The notes: generated from the sequence alone by a model not told the origin. A DNA stretch of 53,613 nt from an uncultured Rhodospirillales bacterium (GCA_902825855.1 CADECW010000040.1:1-53613); one strand, 5' to 3'. Counted from the first letter of the stretch, positions 1 through 10,679 are shown. Numbers and translations: made by a program.

Positions 1-1314
1 CTAACCCAGCCGGACCGACCGCGCGTCGCTGCCGAGTTCGGTGCCGAACGGCCGCGAGAGCTCGGCGAAGCGGTCGAGGATGGCGCGTCCCTGCGCCGCC
101 TCGGCGAGGCGCGGACGGCCGCGACGATGGCGGGCATCCTTCCAGCCGAGCGAAATCGGCGTCAGTTCTATCGAGCGCAAGGCGAGCCGCCCGCTTGCCC
201 CGCCTTCGTAGGCAAGCGTCGGCGCGATCGATTCCCAGTAGCGACGGTCGGCCGGGAAGCCAGCCTGGTCGCCCTGCGTGCGCTTTTGATAGACCTGCCC
301 CGGCTTCAGGTCGGGCTCGGCGCGGAAGCGGTCGTAGCCGTCGGCCGGGATTTTGGCCACCAGCTCGTTCTGTCCGAGGAAGTTGCCCAGGCTGTAGAAG
401 ATCGGCTTGCCTTTGTAGAGTTCCAGCCCGCGCAGCAGGTGCGGGCCGTGGCCGACCACGAGATCGGCGCCGGCGTCGATCATCTCGCGGGCGAAGGCGC
501 CGATGAACTCGGCCGGCACTTCCTTGCTGGCGAGCTGCTCGTGCGCATGCAGGCTCACCAGCACGAGGTCGGCGAGGCCGCGCGCTTCCTCGATCCAGCG
601 CACCATGGCGGCGACATCCTTCGCGTTGGGCGAGGTCCGCACCTGTGCCTGGTTGGCCGACTTGAACTTGAAGTCGCCGAGCGGGAACAGCGTGGGGTCG
701 GCCAGCGGGAAGGCGAAGCCCGACTTGATCTTCTGCTGGCGCTCGTCCTCGAGGCCAAGCTGCTGGGCGACCTCGCGCAGCACGGAGAGCTGCTGCTCGG
801 TGACTTCGTGCACGGTGTCGACATGCAGGGGATTGAGTCCGGGGCGTCCCGGCAGGTCGGGCCGCTGCGCGCCCGCCTCGTTGCCTTTGGCGAAGGTCGA
901 GCAGCAGGAAATCATCGCCACGGTGCCGGCGGGCGAGGTGTGATAGCAGGGCCGGCGTGCATCCTCGAGATTGCGGCCGATGCCGGCGAAGGAAAGTCCG
1001 CGTTTCTCCAGTGCCTCGATCGTGTGCACGAGGCCCGAGATCGAATAGTCGAGGGCATGGTTGGTCGCGGCGGCGAAGAGATCGAAGCCGGCCGCCGCCA
1101 GCTCATCCAGAACCCAGGCGGGCGCGCCGAAGTGCGAGCCGCCGCTCTCCAGGGCTGGCTCGCCACGGTAGTCGTTAGCCAGCACTTCCAGGTTGGTGAA
1201 GGCGACGTCGGCTGCGCGCACCTTGTCGAACAACGGCCTGAGCTCGGCGTCGTCGCGGCTGTTCAACCGGCGCTGCAGGATCGAATCGCCGGTGAGGAGA
1301 ATCGAGAAGGACAT
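1..1314 (-). CDS. CapA family (PGA_cap) metallophosphatase-like protein
   Basis: 437 aa read from the ATG at 1314; a TTG nine bases upstream is the alternative start. The fold is that of the CapA/PgsA family (poly-gamma-glutamate capsule biosynthesis protein, calcineurin-like core). The sequence shows LLTGDSIL at the N-terminus, TNLEVL, TNHALDYS (the family's NNH-x2-D block), LVSLHAHEQ, and late GHGPHLLRG followed by KPIFYSLGNF, all in the usual order. No capB/capC or other capsule genes lie nearby, so a role in polyglutamate synthesis is not supported by context. Stand-alone CapA homologues of this size are common in proteobacteria and mostly uncharacterised. There is no clear signal peptide. 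The stop codon is the first three bases of the window. Family assignment is firm and substrate unknown. Confidence 0.88.
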   Translation of the reverse strand: MSFSILLTGDSILQRRLNSRDDAELRPLFDKVRAADVAFTNLEVLANDYRGEPALESGGSHFGAPAWVLDELAAAGFDLFAAATNHALDYSISGLVHTIEALEKRGLSFAGIGRNLEDARRPCYHTSPAGTVAMISCCSTFAKGNEAGAQRPDLPGRPGLNPLHVDTVHEVTEQQLSVLREVAQQLGLEDERQQKIKSGFAFPLADPTLFPLGDFKFKSANQAQVRTSPNAKDVAAMVRWIEEARGLADLVLVSLHAHEQLASKEVPAEFIGAFAREMIDAGADLVVGHGPHLLRGLELYKGKPIFYSLGNFLGQNELVAKIPADGYDRFRAEPDLKPGQVYQKRTQGDQAGFPADRRYWESIAPTLAYEGGASGRLALRSIELTPISLGWKDARHRRGRPRLAEAAQGRAILDRFAELSRPFGTELGSDARSVRLG

Positions 1315-1351
1315 GCAAGGCAATGTGCCGACGCGTCCTCTCGCAAGTCAA

Positions 1352-3013
1352 TCAGACGGCAGGCGCCTTCTGCTTGCCGAGCTTGAAACCTTCATAGCCC
1401 TTGGCGGCGATGGCGTCGCAGTGCCGCTTGTAGCGGTCGAAGCCGCCGACATAGGGCATGAACACGCGCGGCTTGCCGGGGATGTTGGCGCCCATGTACC
1501 AGCTGTTGGCCAGCGGATAGAGCGTGCTGTCCGCCACCTGGTTGACGTGCTCGACCCAGTCGCGCTCGGCCCGCGCCGAGGCCTCGATGCGGTCGAAGCC
1601 CTGCTTGCGCAGGTGGCCTAAGCAGTCGGCGATCCAGTCGACGTGCTGCTCGATCGAGGCGATCATCTGCGTCTTCACGCCGGGGCTGCCGGGGCCGGTG
1701 ACCACGAACATGTTGGGGAAGCCCGAGATCATCAGTCCCAGATAGGTCAGCGGACCGCCTTCCCAGTGATCGCGCAACACGGCGCCGTCGCTGGTGCGCA
1801 CGTCGATCTCGCGCAGTGCGCCGGTCATGGCGTCGAAGCCCGTGGCGAAGACGATGGCGTCGAGCTCGAAGGTCTGGCCGCCGTTGGTGCGCAAACCATG
1901 CTCGGTGATCTCGGCGATGGGATCGGAGCGCACGTCGACCAGGCGGACGTTGTCGCGGTTGTACGTTTCGTAATAGTCGGTATCGAGGCAGAGCCGCTTG
2001 GTGCCGATCGGGTGGTCCTTGGGTGCGAGAAGCTCGCCGGTGCGCTTGTCCTTCACTGTGGTGCGGATCTTGTTGCGCACGAACTCCGAGGCGGTGTCGT
2101 TCGACTGCTTGTTCACCAGGAGATCGGTGTAGGAATAGAGGTAGCTGATGCTGCCGCCCTCCTGCCACTTGGCTTCGTAGGCCTCGTTGCGCTCGTCTTC
2201 CGGCACGTCCAGCGCCGACCTGGTCGGCTTGTCATGGCCCGCGATGGCGAACGGCGTGTCGGCCGCCGCGGCGCGGCGCTCGGGATACTCTGCCTTGTGT
2301 CTACGCTCGCGCTCGGCCTCCATCGGCGCGTTGCGCGCCGGCAGGCTGAAATTGGCGGTGCGCTGGAAGACCGTCAGATGCCGGGCCTGCTGGGCGATGA
2401 TGGGGATCATCTGCACACCCGATGAGCCGGTGCCGATCACGCCGACGCGCACGCCAGTGAAGTCCACACCCTCGTGCGGCCACAGGCCGGAGTGGTACCA
2501 CTTGCCCTTGAAGTTCTTCAGACCCTTGAAGTCGGGCACGCGCGGCGTCGAGAGATTTCCGGCAGCCATCACGCAGTAGCGCGCGCGAATCTCCTCGCCG
2601 TCCTTGGTCTCGAGTGTCCACTCGCCGGGCTTGTCGTCGAACAATGCCGACACGATGCGGGTGTTGAGCTGCACGTCGCGGCGCAAGTCGAAACGATCGG
2701 CGACGTGATTGATGTATTTCAAGATCTCGGGCTGCGTTCCGTAGCGCTCAGGCCATTTCCACTCCTGCTGCAGCTCGTTGGAGAAGCTGTAGGAGTATTC
2801 CAGGCTCTCGACGTCGCAGCGCGCGCCGGGGTAGCGGTTCCAGAACCAGGTGCCGCCGACGCCCGAGCCCTGCTCGTAGGCGCGCACTTTGAGGCCCATG
2901 CCGCGCAGGCGATGAATGGCATAGAGACCAGCCAGACCGCCGCCGACGATGGCGACATCAAGGAGCCCTTTGTCGGCGGAATGAGGAGCGGGACCATGCG
3001 AGGCGTCAGGCAT
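1352..3013 (-). CDS. FAD-dependent monooxygenase, Baeyer-Villiger type
   Basis: 553 aa. It should use NADPH and O2 to oxygenate a ketone or a related carbonyl compound. The N-terminal FAD Rossmann motif reads VGGGLAGLYA (about residues 23-32). The Baeyer-Villiger fingerprint F-x-G-x3-H-x3-W-P is present as FKGKWYHSGLWP near residue 170. It is followed at once by the NADP Rossmann motif VIGTGSSGVQ. The C-terminal part has FATGFDAMTG and PNMFVVTGPGSPG, typical of cyclohexanone and phenylacetone monooxygenase relatives. It stands alone, 38 bases after the CapA gene on the same strand, and diverges from the efflux genes at 3240. The substrate cannot be read from the sequence. Class assignment is firm because the fingerprint is complete. 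Confidence 0.93.
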   Translation of the reverse strand: MPDASHGPAPHSADKGLLDVAIVGGGLAGLYAIHRLRGMGLKVRAYEQGSGVGGTWFWNRYPGARCDVESLEYSYSFSNELQQEWKWPERYGTQPEILKYINHVADRFDLRRDVQLNTRIVSALFDDKPGEWTLETKDGEEIRARYCVMAAGNLSTPRVPDFKGLKNFKGKWYHSGLWPHEGVDFTGVRVGVIGTGSSGVQMIPIIAQQARHLTVFQRTANFSLPARNAPMEAERERRHKAEYPERRAAAADTPFAIAGHDKPTRSALDVPEDERNEAYEAKWQEGGSISYLYSYTDLLVNKQSNDTASEFVRNKIRTTVKDKRTGELLAPKDHPIGTKRLCLDTDYYETYNRDNVRLVDVRSDPIAEITEHGLRTNGGQTFELDAIVFATGFDAMTGALREIDVRTSDGAVLRDHWEGGPLTYLGLMISGFPNMFVVTGPGSPGVKTQMIASIEQHVDWIADCLGHLRKQGFDRIEASARAERDWVEHVNQVADSTLYPLANSWYMGANIPGKPRVFMPYVGGFDRYKRHCDAIAAKGYEGFKLGKQKAPAV

Positions 3014-3156
3014 TTTTCAAGCGTTCCCGAATTGTTTTTGCTGTGCGGTAAGAAAGTCGGCGTCTTGCAACGGTCTCTCGCCCTGGCTGGCTTGGCAAGC
3101 CTCGCCGCCGGACACATTGCGGGGGCCGGCATGCATTAGATGCGGTGCAGCAAGCC

Positions 3157-3176
3157 GGTCGGACCGATGGTCGGAC
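3157..3176. promoter_or_regulatory. Tandem direct repeat in a divergent promoter region
   Basis: The 8-base word GGTCGGAC occurs at 3157-3164 and again at 3169-3176, separated by CGAT. It lies in the 226-base gap between the monooxygenase and the EmrA-like gene. The 12-base period is close to one helix turn, so it could be an operator for one of the divergent genes. Nothing else was recognised in this gap. Confidence 0.3.
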
Positions 3177-3239
3177 GAATGTTTCAGGCTTATGCTTTTT
3201 GAATGACAAGCTGTCGCCAGGGAGCCCGGTAACCTTCTC

Positions 3240-4442
3240 GTGGATCAGTCGGTCTCACCACCCGTCGCCAGGACGGTTTCGACACCGGCTTCTCCGGCTC
3301 CCGCGGTCTCTCCGCCGCGCCTTGCCAGTCCGCCGCGCCCGTCGATCTGGAGGGCTGGCCGAGGCCGTCTGCCGATCGGCCCACGGACGCTTGCCATCGT
3401 CGCCGTCGTGCTGGCGGCCCTGGTCTATGGCGGCCGCGAAGTCTATCTCAGGTTCACCCACATCTACGAGTACGATGCGCGTGTCACGGCCGACATCGTC
3501 ACGATTTCCAGTCGTGCCGACGGCTGGGTCGTCGACATACCGGTACGCGAGGGGATGCGGGTCGAGGCGGGCCAGGTCGTGGCCAAGATCGACGACCGCG
3601 CCGCCAGGTTGCGCAGCGATTCGCTGAAGGCCCAGATCGAAGGCGTACGGGCCGAGCGCACGCGGCTCAGGGCCGAGCGGCGCCTCGCGCTGAACCAGGC
3701 CGATGCACTGGCCAAGACGCGCGCCTCGGTCGTGCAGGCGCGCGAGAAGGCGCTGGCGGCGACGAAGTCCGACCTCGATTTCGCCAAGAACGAGCTCGAG
3801 CGGCAATGGTCGCTGTTCGAGCGCCGCGTCTCCAACGAGCGCGCACTTCAGGTCGCCCAGTCCGCCGTCGAGAAGCTCGACAGCCAGCTCCAGCAGGCGC
3901 GTGCCGAACATGAGCAGGCGCTGAACAGCCTCGAGGAAGCCAAGGTCGAGCAGGACAAGCTTGGCGTCATCGACGCGCAGATCGCCGCGCTGGATCACCA
4001 AGTCGCCAATCTCGCGGCGCAGATGCACCAGCAGAACGTCGACGTCGAGGACCGCACCATCAAGAGCCCGATCGCGGCGGTGATCGACCGCACTTTCGTG
4101 CTGCCCGGCGAATACGTGCAATCGGGCCAGCGCATCCTGCTGCTGCACAATCCCGACGAGGTCTGGGTCGAGGCCAACATCAAGGAAACCCAGGTCGGCC
4201 GGCTCAAGCTAGGCCAGATGGTGGTCGTCTCGGTCGACGCCTATCCCAACGATGCCTTCGTCGGCAAGGTCTCGCGCATCGGCAGCGCCACAACGGCGCG
4301 CTTCGCCCTGCTGCCGACGCCCAACCCTTCGGGCAACTTCACCAAGATCACCCAGCGCGTACCGGTGAAGATCGACATGGTCGAGATGCCCAAGCCCTTG
4401 ACGCCGGGCATGATGGTCGAAGTCGAAATTGACGTGCGTTAA
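3240..4442 (+). CDS. HlyD/EmrA-family membrane fusion protein
   Basis: 400 aa periplasmic adaptor of a multidrug efflux pump. After a Pro-rich cytoplasmic tail comes one membrane segment (about residues 45-62, TLAIVAVVLAALVYGG). The biotinyl-lipoyl half-motif DGWVVDIPVREGMRVEAGQ follows, then a long coiled-coil hairpin rich in Ala, Glu, Gln and Arg (about residues 125-265). The second lipoyl half is near IKSPIAAVID, and a beta-barrel domain ends the protein. It is followed 14-23 bases later by an EmrB-type pump, the usual EmrAB arrangement; the outer-membrane partner is not in the window. The start is a GTG at 3240 without a well-spaced ribosome site. No internal ATG fits the N-terminus, so the exact start is uncertain. 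Confidence 0.88.
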   Translation: MDQSVSPPVARTVSTPASPAPAVSPPRLASPPRPSIWRAGRGRLPIGPRTLAIVAVVLAALVYGGREVYLRFTHIYEYDARVTADIVTISSRADGWVVDIPVREGMRVEAGQVVAKIDDRAARLRSDSLKAQIEGVRAERTRLRAERRLALNQADALAKTRASVVQAREKALAATKSDLDFAKNELERQWSLFERRVSNERALQVAQSAVEKLDSQLQQARAEHEQALNSLEEAKVEQDKLGVIDAQIAALDHQVANLAAQMHQQNVDVEDRTIKSPIAAVIDRTFVLPGEYVQSGQRILLLHNPDEVWVEANIKETQVGRLKLGQMVVVSVDAYPNDAFVGKVSRIGSATTARFALLPTPNPSGNFTKITQRVPVKIDMVEMPKPLTPGMMVEVEIDVR

Positions 4443-4465
4443 CCCCTCAAGGGAGCGTGCGGGCG

Positions 4466-6046
4466 ATGACCGATAACGCCATCCAGACCGCTCAGGTGCT
4501 GCGCGAGCGCTACGGGCCCGCCTACCGCTGGCTGGTCACCATCGCCGGCATGGTCGGCGTGGTCTCCATGGTGCTGGCGATGACGACCGTGAACGTGGCC
4601 GTGCCCGACGTCATGGGCGCCTTCGGCATCGGCCAGGACCAGGCGCAATGGATGTCGTCGGCCTACATGGCGACCATGACTGCGGGCATGCTCATCAATG
4701 CCTGGCTGACCGGCATCTTCGGCGAGCGCCGCATCTTTGTCGGCGCCCTGTTGTTCTTCTCGCTGGGTGCCCTCCTTGGAGGCACGGCGCCGACCGAGCA
4801 CTGGCTGATCTTCGCCCGCGTCCTGCAAGGGTTCAGCGCCGGCGTCTCGCAGCCCCTGGTGATGGCGACGATCTTCACCGTCTTCCCGCCCGAACGCCGC
4901 GGCATGGCGATGGGTGTATTCGGGCTGGGCGTGGTGTTCGCGCCCGCCATCGGCCCGACGCTCGGCGGGCTGATGATCGAATACTTCTCCTGGCGCTACG
5001 TCTTCTTCATCTCGCTCCCGTTCTGCGTCATCGCCGCCGGCATGGGCCTCCTGTTCATGCCGACCCGGCGCATCCCGCGCGAGATCCCGCCGTTCGACTG
5101 GCTGGGTTTCGCCCTGCTCTGCATCAGCCTGTTCGGCCTGATGACCGGCATCGCCGACGGCCAGCGCGAAGGCTGGAGCTCCGATATCATCGTGCTGCGC
5201 CTCTTGATCGGCGCGCTCGCCGGCATCGGCTTCATCCTGTGGGAGCTGCACACCCCACGCGCGCTGCTCGACGTCCGCATCTTCACCAACATCGAGTTCT
5301 CCGCCGCTGCCATGATCGCCTTCATCTTCGGCGCCGGCATGATGGGCTCGACCTACGTCATCCCGGTGTTCGTGCAGACCATCATCGGCTTCACGCCGCT
5401 TCTGGCCGGGCTGATGATGATGCCGGCCGGCATCATGCTCGCCTTCATCTTCCCGGTGGCCGGGCGGCTGTCGGATGCCATGCCGGCATCGGTCATGATC
5501 ATCATCGGCCTGTTGTTGTTCGCGGCGGGCTTCGCCTGGATGACGGTCGCCGATGTCGACACGACCTTCTGGACCCTGGTGGCGATGATCATGGTCTCGC
5601 GACTGGGCCTGGGCCTGATCAATCCCAGCCTCAACGCCTCCTCGCTGAAGGCCCTGCCGGCCGACAAGGTGCGCCAGGGCTCCGGCGTCGCCAACTTCAT
5701 GCGCCAGCTCGGCGGCGCTTTCGGCATCAATCTGATGGTGGCCTTCTTCGAGGTGCGCACGCGGTTTCATGCCGATGCGCTGACAGCGACGCAGGGCTGG
5801 GACAACCACACGACCGAACGCCTGCTGCACCAGCTCTACCAGCTCTACCAGCGCTCCGGGCTGCCGTTCCAGCAGCAGAAGGCGGGCGCGCTGGAATATC
5901 TCGGCACGATCCTGAACATCAACGCCCAGATGATGGCCTTCTCCGACACGTTCATCATCGTCGGCATCGTGGCGTTGCTGGCGCTCTTCCCTGCCGCCAT
6001 GCTGTCGCGCTCGCAGCGGCGCTCGCGTCGGCTCGCCTTCAGCTGA
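4466..6046 (+). CDS. DHA2-family MFS multidrug transporter (EmrB-like)
   Basis: 526 aa from ATG 4466; an ATG at 4457 would add MRA. This is a proton-driven drug exporter of the 14-TM DHA2 group. The sequence is strongly hydrophobic throughout. It has the DHA2 hallmarks TTVNVAVPDVMGAF in TM1, QWMSSAYMATMTAGM in TM2 and GVVFAPAIGPTLGG (motif C) in TM5. The C-terminus is short, basic and cytoplasmic (SRSQRRSRR). It is co-directional with the adaptor at 3240 and should form an EmrAB-type tripartite system with it. The substrate is unknown. The small lipocalin-like gene eight bases downstream is probably co-transcribed. Confidence 0.92.
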   Translation: MTDNAIQTAQVLRERYGPAYRWLVTIAGMVGVVSMVLAMTTVNVAVPDVMGAFGIGQDQAQWMSSAYMATMTAGMLINAWLTGIFGERRIFVGALLFFSLGALLGGTAPTEHWLIFARVLQGFSAGVSQPLVMATIFTVFPPERRGMAMGVFGLGVVFAPAIGPTLGGLMIEYFSWRYVFFISLPFCVIAAGMGLLFMPTRRIPREIPPFDWLGFALLCISLFGLMTGIADGQREGWSSDIIVLRLLIGALAGIGFILWELHTPRALLDVRIFTNIEFSAAAMIAFIFGAGMMGSTYVIPVFVQTIIGFTPLLAGLMMMPAGIMLAFIFPVAGRLSDAMPASVMIIIGLLLFAAGFAWMTVADVDTTFWTLVAMIMVSRLGLGLINPSLNASSLKALPADKVRQGSGVANFMRQLGGAFGINLMVAFFEVRTRFHADALTATQGWDNHTTERLLHQLYQLYQRSGLPFQQQKAGALEYLGTILNINAQMMAFSDTFIIVGIVALLALFPAAMLSRSQRRSRRLAFS

Positions 6047-6053
6047 GGTCAAC

Positions 6054-6455
6054 ATGGAACGGAATATCGTGGGCGTGTGGCGTCTGGCATCGACCCAGGC
6101 GACGGATCCCGACGGCAAGCGGGTCGGCGTGCCGTACGGCCCGCGCGGCATGGGCCTGGTCACCTTCACTGCCGACGGGCGCATGATGTCGGTCCTCGTC
6201 GACGGCCGCGCCAGCCTGCCCGATGGGACGCCAAGGCAATATTCGTCCTACTGCGGCAACTATACTTTCGACGGCAGCACCCTCACCACCGTGGTCGACG
6301 CCAACTGCGATCCCGTGCGCTTCACTGCGCCGCAGGTGCGCAAGGTGCGTTTCGAGGGCGAGCGCATGGTGTTGACGCCGCCCGCCTCCGAGATCGCGGG
6401 CGTGAAGGTGACGCGGGAACTGACCTGGGAAAAGGTCACCAGCCAATCGCTGTAA
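6054..6455 (+). CDS. Lipocalin-like domain protein
   Basis: 133 aa. The pattern NIVGVWRLAS at the start, GLVTFTADGRMMSVLV in the middle and a final LTWEKV strand match the lipocalin-like family (Pfam Lipocalin_5). In that family a short beta-barrel opens with a G-x-W-x-L motif. There is no signal peptide. It lies eight bases after the EmrB-like gene and 23 bases before the M20 gene, so it is probably part of the same transcript. Ligand and function are unknown. Members of this family often sit beside oxidoreductases or transporters in alphaproteobacteria. Confidence 0.75.
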   Translation: MERNIVGVWRLASTQATDPDGKRVGVPYGPRGMGLVTFTADGRMMSVLVDGRASLPDGTPRQYSSYCGNYTFDGSTLTTVVDANCDPVRFTAPQVRKVRFEGERMVLTPPASEIAGVKVTRELTWEKVTSQSL

Positions 6456-6478
6456 CGCGTGAGATGAAGGAGTGGTCG

Positions 6479-7759
<1,281 letters not shown>

Positions 7760-7778
7760 TCGGCGCGCGGGCCTCCGC

Positions 7779-8642
7779 TCAGCGCATTCGCCGCACCGAG
7801 GCGAACAGGCCGAGCGCCACGCCGCCCAGCACGACGCTGATGCCGACGAGGCGCATGCCGCCGACCGGCTCGTCGACCAGGATGGCGGCGAAGACCAGCG
7901 CCACGCACGGCACCAGCAGCGAGATCGGTCCGACCTTGGCGGCGGGATAGGTTCGCAGGAGCGTGCCCCACAGCAGGTAGCCCAGCCACATCACCGGCAC
8001 GACCGTGTAGAGGAGCACCAGCCAGCCCTTCCAGGTCGGCATCAGGATCGGCGCCAACAGGTGCTGCGGTCCCTCGATCAGGAATCCGGCCAGGGCCAGC
8101 GGCAGGGTCGGCAACAGGCTCGCCCAGGCGGTGACCGCGAACATCGAGACGCCGCGCGCCGAGCGGAAGACCAGGTTGCCGGCGGCCCAGCTCAGCGCCG
8201 ACAGCAGCGCCAGCACGATGGCGAGGATGCTGGCGTCGCCCGAAACCGACCGGGCGATCAGCACGACGCCGACGCCGGCGACGACCAGGCCGAGCCACTG
8301 GCCACTGGTCGCATGCTCGCGCAGGAAGAGTGCCGCCAGCACGACGGTCAACGGCCCCTGCAGTTGCACCAGCACCGAGGTCAGGCCCGGCGGCAGGCCA
8401 GCCTGCATGGCGAAGAACAGGAGCACGAACTGACCGCCGAACATCAGCGTGCCGATGCCGGCGAGCGTGGCCCAGGAAATGGCCGGCCTCGGCACGAATA
8501 GCACCGGCAGCGCCGCCAGGACAAACCGCCAGGTGGCGAAGGTGAAAGGTTTGAATTCGTCGAGGCCGAAACGGATTGCCGTGAAGTTGAAGCCCCACAT
8601 CGCCACGATCAGCAGCGCGGCGAGGAGATGAGCCGGCCTCAA
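7779..8642 (-). CDS. EamA/DMT family transporter
   Basis: 287 aa, about ten hydrophobic segments in two EamA repeats. The first repeat has WGFNFTAIRFGLDEF followed by a transmembrane block; the second has LGYLLWGTLLRTYPAAKV. This is the usual drug/metabolite exporter fold, often involved in export of amino acids or their analogues. The frame opens with a TTG four bases after the leuD stop, so it is probably translated from the leuCD transcript. An internal ATG at MWGFNF would cut into the first membrane segment and is less likely. Coupling to leuCD suggests, but does not prove, transport of a leucine-pathway metabolite. Confidence 0.85.
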   Translation of the reverse strand: MRPAHLLAALLIVAMWGFNFTAIRFGLDEFKPFTFATWRFVLAALPVLFVPRPAISWATLAGIGTLMFGGQFVLLFFAMQAGLPPGLTSVLVQLQGPLTVVLAALFLREHATSGQWLGLVVAGVGVVLIARSVSGDASILAIVLALLSALSWAAGNLVFRSARGVSMFAVTAWASLLPTLPLALAGFLIEGPQHLLAPILMPTWKGWLVLLYTVVPVMWLGYLLWGTLLRTYPAAKVGPISLLVPCVALVFAAILVDEPVGGMRLVGISVVLGGVALGLFASVRRMR

Positions 8643-8646
8643 GCGG

Positions 8647-9264
8647 TCATAGCCAGACCCACGGCCGGGCGTCCTTGTCGGCCGCCTGCCAGGCCTCGAC
8701 CTTGTCCTTGTGGGTCATCGTCTGGGCGATGTCGTCCAGCCCGTTCAGCAGGGCGTGCTGGCGGCGCGCGTCGACCTTGAAGGGGATGACCCGCCCGGTC
8801 GGCGACACGACCTGGCAATTCTCGAGATCGACGGTGACGCGGGCGTTGCCGGGCGAGGCGCGCATCTCGTCGGCGAGCTGCTCGACGTCCTCGATCGGCA
8901 GCGCCACCGGCAGGATGCCGTTCTGGAAGCAGTTGCTGAAGAAGATGTCGCCATACGACGGCGCAATCACCGCCTTCACGCCCATGCCGGCAAGTGCCCA
9001 TACCGCGCCCTCGCGGGAAGAACCGCAGCCGAAATTCTCCTTCGACAGGATGATCGGCGCCCCGCGATAGGGCTCCTGGTTGAACACGCAGTCAGGGTTT
9101 TCGCTGCCGTCCGGCTTGAAGCGGATCTGCTCGAAGCAGTAGGGGCCGAGCCCCTGGCGTCCGGTGTTGTTGACCAGCCGTTCGATGCGGATGACGAGAT
9201 CGGTGTCGACGTTCTGTCGCATCAGCGGGGCGGCGACGCCGGTAACCTTGGTGAACTTTTCCAT
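8647..9264 (-). CDS. leuD: 3-isopropylmalate dehydratase small subunit
   Basis: 205 aa, the normal length for LeuD. With LeuC it isomerises 2-isopropylmalate to 3-isopropylmalate in leucine synthesis. The start is the ATG of MEKFTKVTG. Visible motifs are RQNVDTDLVIR near the N-terminus and the swivelling-domain block NFGCGSSREGAVWAL. The ending TMTHKDKVEAW is also typical. It lies 20 bases downstream of leuC on the minus strand, and the pair form an operon with the EamA gene behind. Confidence 0.97.
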   Translation of the reverse strand: MEKFTKVTGVAAPLMRQNVDTDLVIRIERLVNNTGRQGLGPYCFEQIRFKPDGSENPDCVFNQEPYRGAPIILSKENFGCGSSREGAVWALAGMGVKAVIAPSYGDIFFSNCFQNGILPVALPIEDVEQLADEMRASPGNARVTVDLENCQVVSPTGRVIPFKVDARRQHALLNGLDDIAQTMTHKDKVEAWQAADKDARPWVWL

Positions 9265-9284
9265 CGCTGTCTCCGGGCCCCGAA

Positions 9285-10679
9285 CTAAAGCTTCCGCACA
9301 TCTGCAATCGCACCCTTGATCGCCGCTGCCGCGGCCATGGCAGGGCTGGCGAGGTGGGTGCGGGCGCCGGGCCCCTGGCGGCCGACGAAGTTGCGGTTGG
9401 AGGTCGAGACGCTGCGTTGCCCCGGCGGCACGCGCTCGCCGTTGGAGGCGATGCACATCGAGCAGCCGGGCTCGCGCCATTCGAAGCCTGCATCCTTGAA
9501 GATGCGGTCGAGCCCCTCGGCTTCGGCCTCGCGCTTCACGCGCTCCGAGCCCGGCACGATCCAGGCGTTCACGTGCGCCGCCTTCTGCCGTCCCTTGGCG
9601 ATGGAAGCGGCCGCGCGCAGGTCGGAAATGCGGCTGTTGGTGCAAGAGCCGATGAATACCCAGTCGACCTTGGTGCCCTCGATCGGCTTGCCCGGCTCCA
9701 GCCCCTGGTACTGCAGCGCCGCTGCCCAGGCGGCGCGCTTGTCCTCCGGCCCTTGGTCGGGATCGGGGATCGCCCGGTCGACGGCGATCACATGCTCGGG
9801 GCTGGTGCCCCAGGTGATCTGCGGCGCCACCTTCGCCATGTCGATCGTGTGCTCGCGGTCGAAATCGGCATCGGCATCGGACGGCAGCGTCCGCCAGTGC
9901 GCCACGGCGCGGTCCCACGTCGCCCCCTTCGGCGAGAAGTCGCGGCCGTTCAGGAACTCGAAGGTGGTGTCGTCGGGCGCCACCATGCCGGTGCGCGCAC
10001 CCATCTCGATCGAGAGATTGCACAGCGTGAGCCGGCCTTCGACGGTGAGGCCGCGGACCGCCGAGCCGGCGTATTCGACCGCGAAGCCGGTACCGGCCGC
10101 CGTACCGAGATCGCCGATCAGGTGCAGGATCATGTCCTTGGCGGTCACGCCTTCGGGGACCTTGCCCTCGAACTGCACCCGGAAGCGTTTCGGCTTGCGC
10201 TGCACCATCGTCTGGGTGGCGAGCACGTGTTCCAGCTCCGACGAGCCGATGCCGAAGGCGAGCGAGCCCATGCCGCCGTGAGTGCAGGTATGGCTGTCGC
10301 CGCAGACCAGCGTCGTGCCCGGCAAGGTCAGGCCCTGCTCGGGACCGACGATATGGACGATGCCGTTGCCGTCCTTGCCGATGTCGAACAGGTGGATGCC
10401 GAATCTCTTGGTGTTCTCGCGCAGGCCTTTCAGCAACGGGGCACCTGGCGGGAACGTCTCCTCGGTGCGCCCCGGCATGGTCGAGATCGCATGGTCCGGC
10501 GTGGCGTAGATCAGCCGCGGCTGAGCGGGCGTGTAGCCCTTCTCCGTGACGTCCCGCAGCGCACGCGCACCCGACAGGTCGTGCAGCAACAGCCGGTCGA
10601 TATGCAGCAGCACGAAGCCGTTGCCGAGATCGGTGATGACGTGGCTGTCCCAGATCTTGTCGAACAGGGTCTTGCCCAT
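9285..10679 (-). CDS. leuC: 3-isopropylmalate dehydratase large subunit
   Basis: 464 aa. The start MGKTLFDKIWD at 10679 is preceded by GGAGGAACC at a good distance; the open frame extends further upstream but without family similarity. This is the aconitase-type subunit carrying the [4Fe-4S] cluster. Cluster cysteines are visible in FIGSCTNSRISDLR and GCSMCIASNGE, and the substrate loop GDSHTCTHGGMGSLAFG is intact. It is transcribed ahead of leuD. The 201-base gap to the divergent RND adaptor gene must hold both promoters; no clear operator or attenuator was seen in it. Confidence 0.97.
   Translation of the reverse strand: MGKTLFDKIWDSHVITDLGNGFVLLHIDRLLLHDLSGARALRDVTEKGYTPAQPRLIYATPDHAISTMPGRTEETFPPGAPLLKGLRENTKRFGIHLFDIGKDGNGIVHIVGPEQGLTLPGTTLVCGDSHTCTHGGMGSLAFGIGSSELEHVLATQTMVQRKPKRFRVQFEGKVPEGVTAKDMILHLIGDLGTAAGTGFAVEYAGSAVRGLTVEGRLTLCNLSIEMGARTGMVAPDDTTFEFLNGRDFSPKGATWDRAVAHWRTLPSDADADFDREHTIDMAKVAPQITWGTSPEHVIAVDRAIPDPDQGPEDKRAAWAAALQYQGLEPGKPIEGTKVDWVFIGSCTNSRISDLRAAASIAKGRQKAAHVNAWIVPGSERVKREAEAEGLDRIFKDAGFEWREPGCSMCIASNGERVPPGQRSVSTSNRNFVGRQGPGARTHLASPAMAAAAAIKGAIADVRKL

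Noticed and set aside
1..1314. Capsule or poly-gamma-glutamate synthesis locus
   Set aside because: Only a CapA homologue is present; no capB, capC or polymer export gene is nearby.
4439..6184. Long minus-strand open frame (581 codons) opposite the MFS transporter
   Set aside because: Composition is an Arg/His/Asp/Glu-rich artefact of reading GC-rich coding DNA backwards; the plus strand encodes a clear DHA2 transporter.
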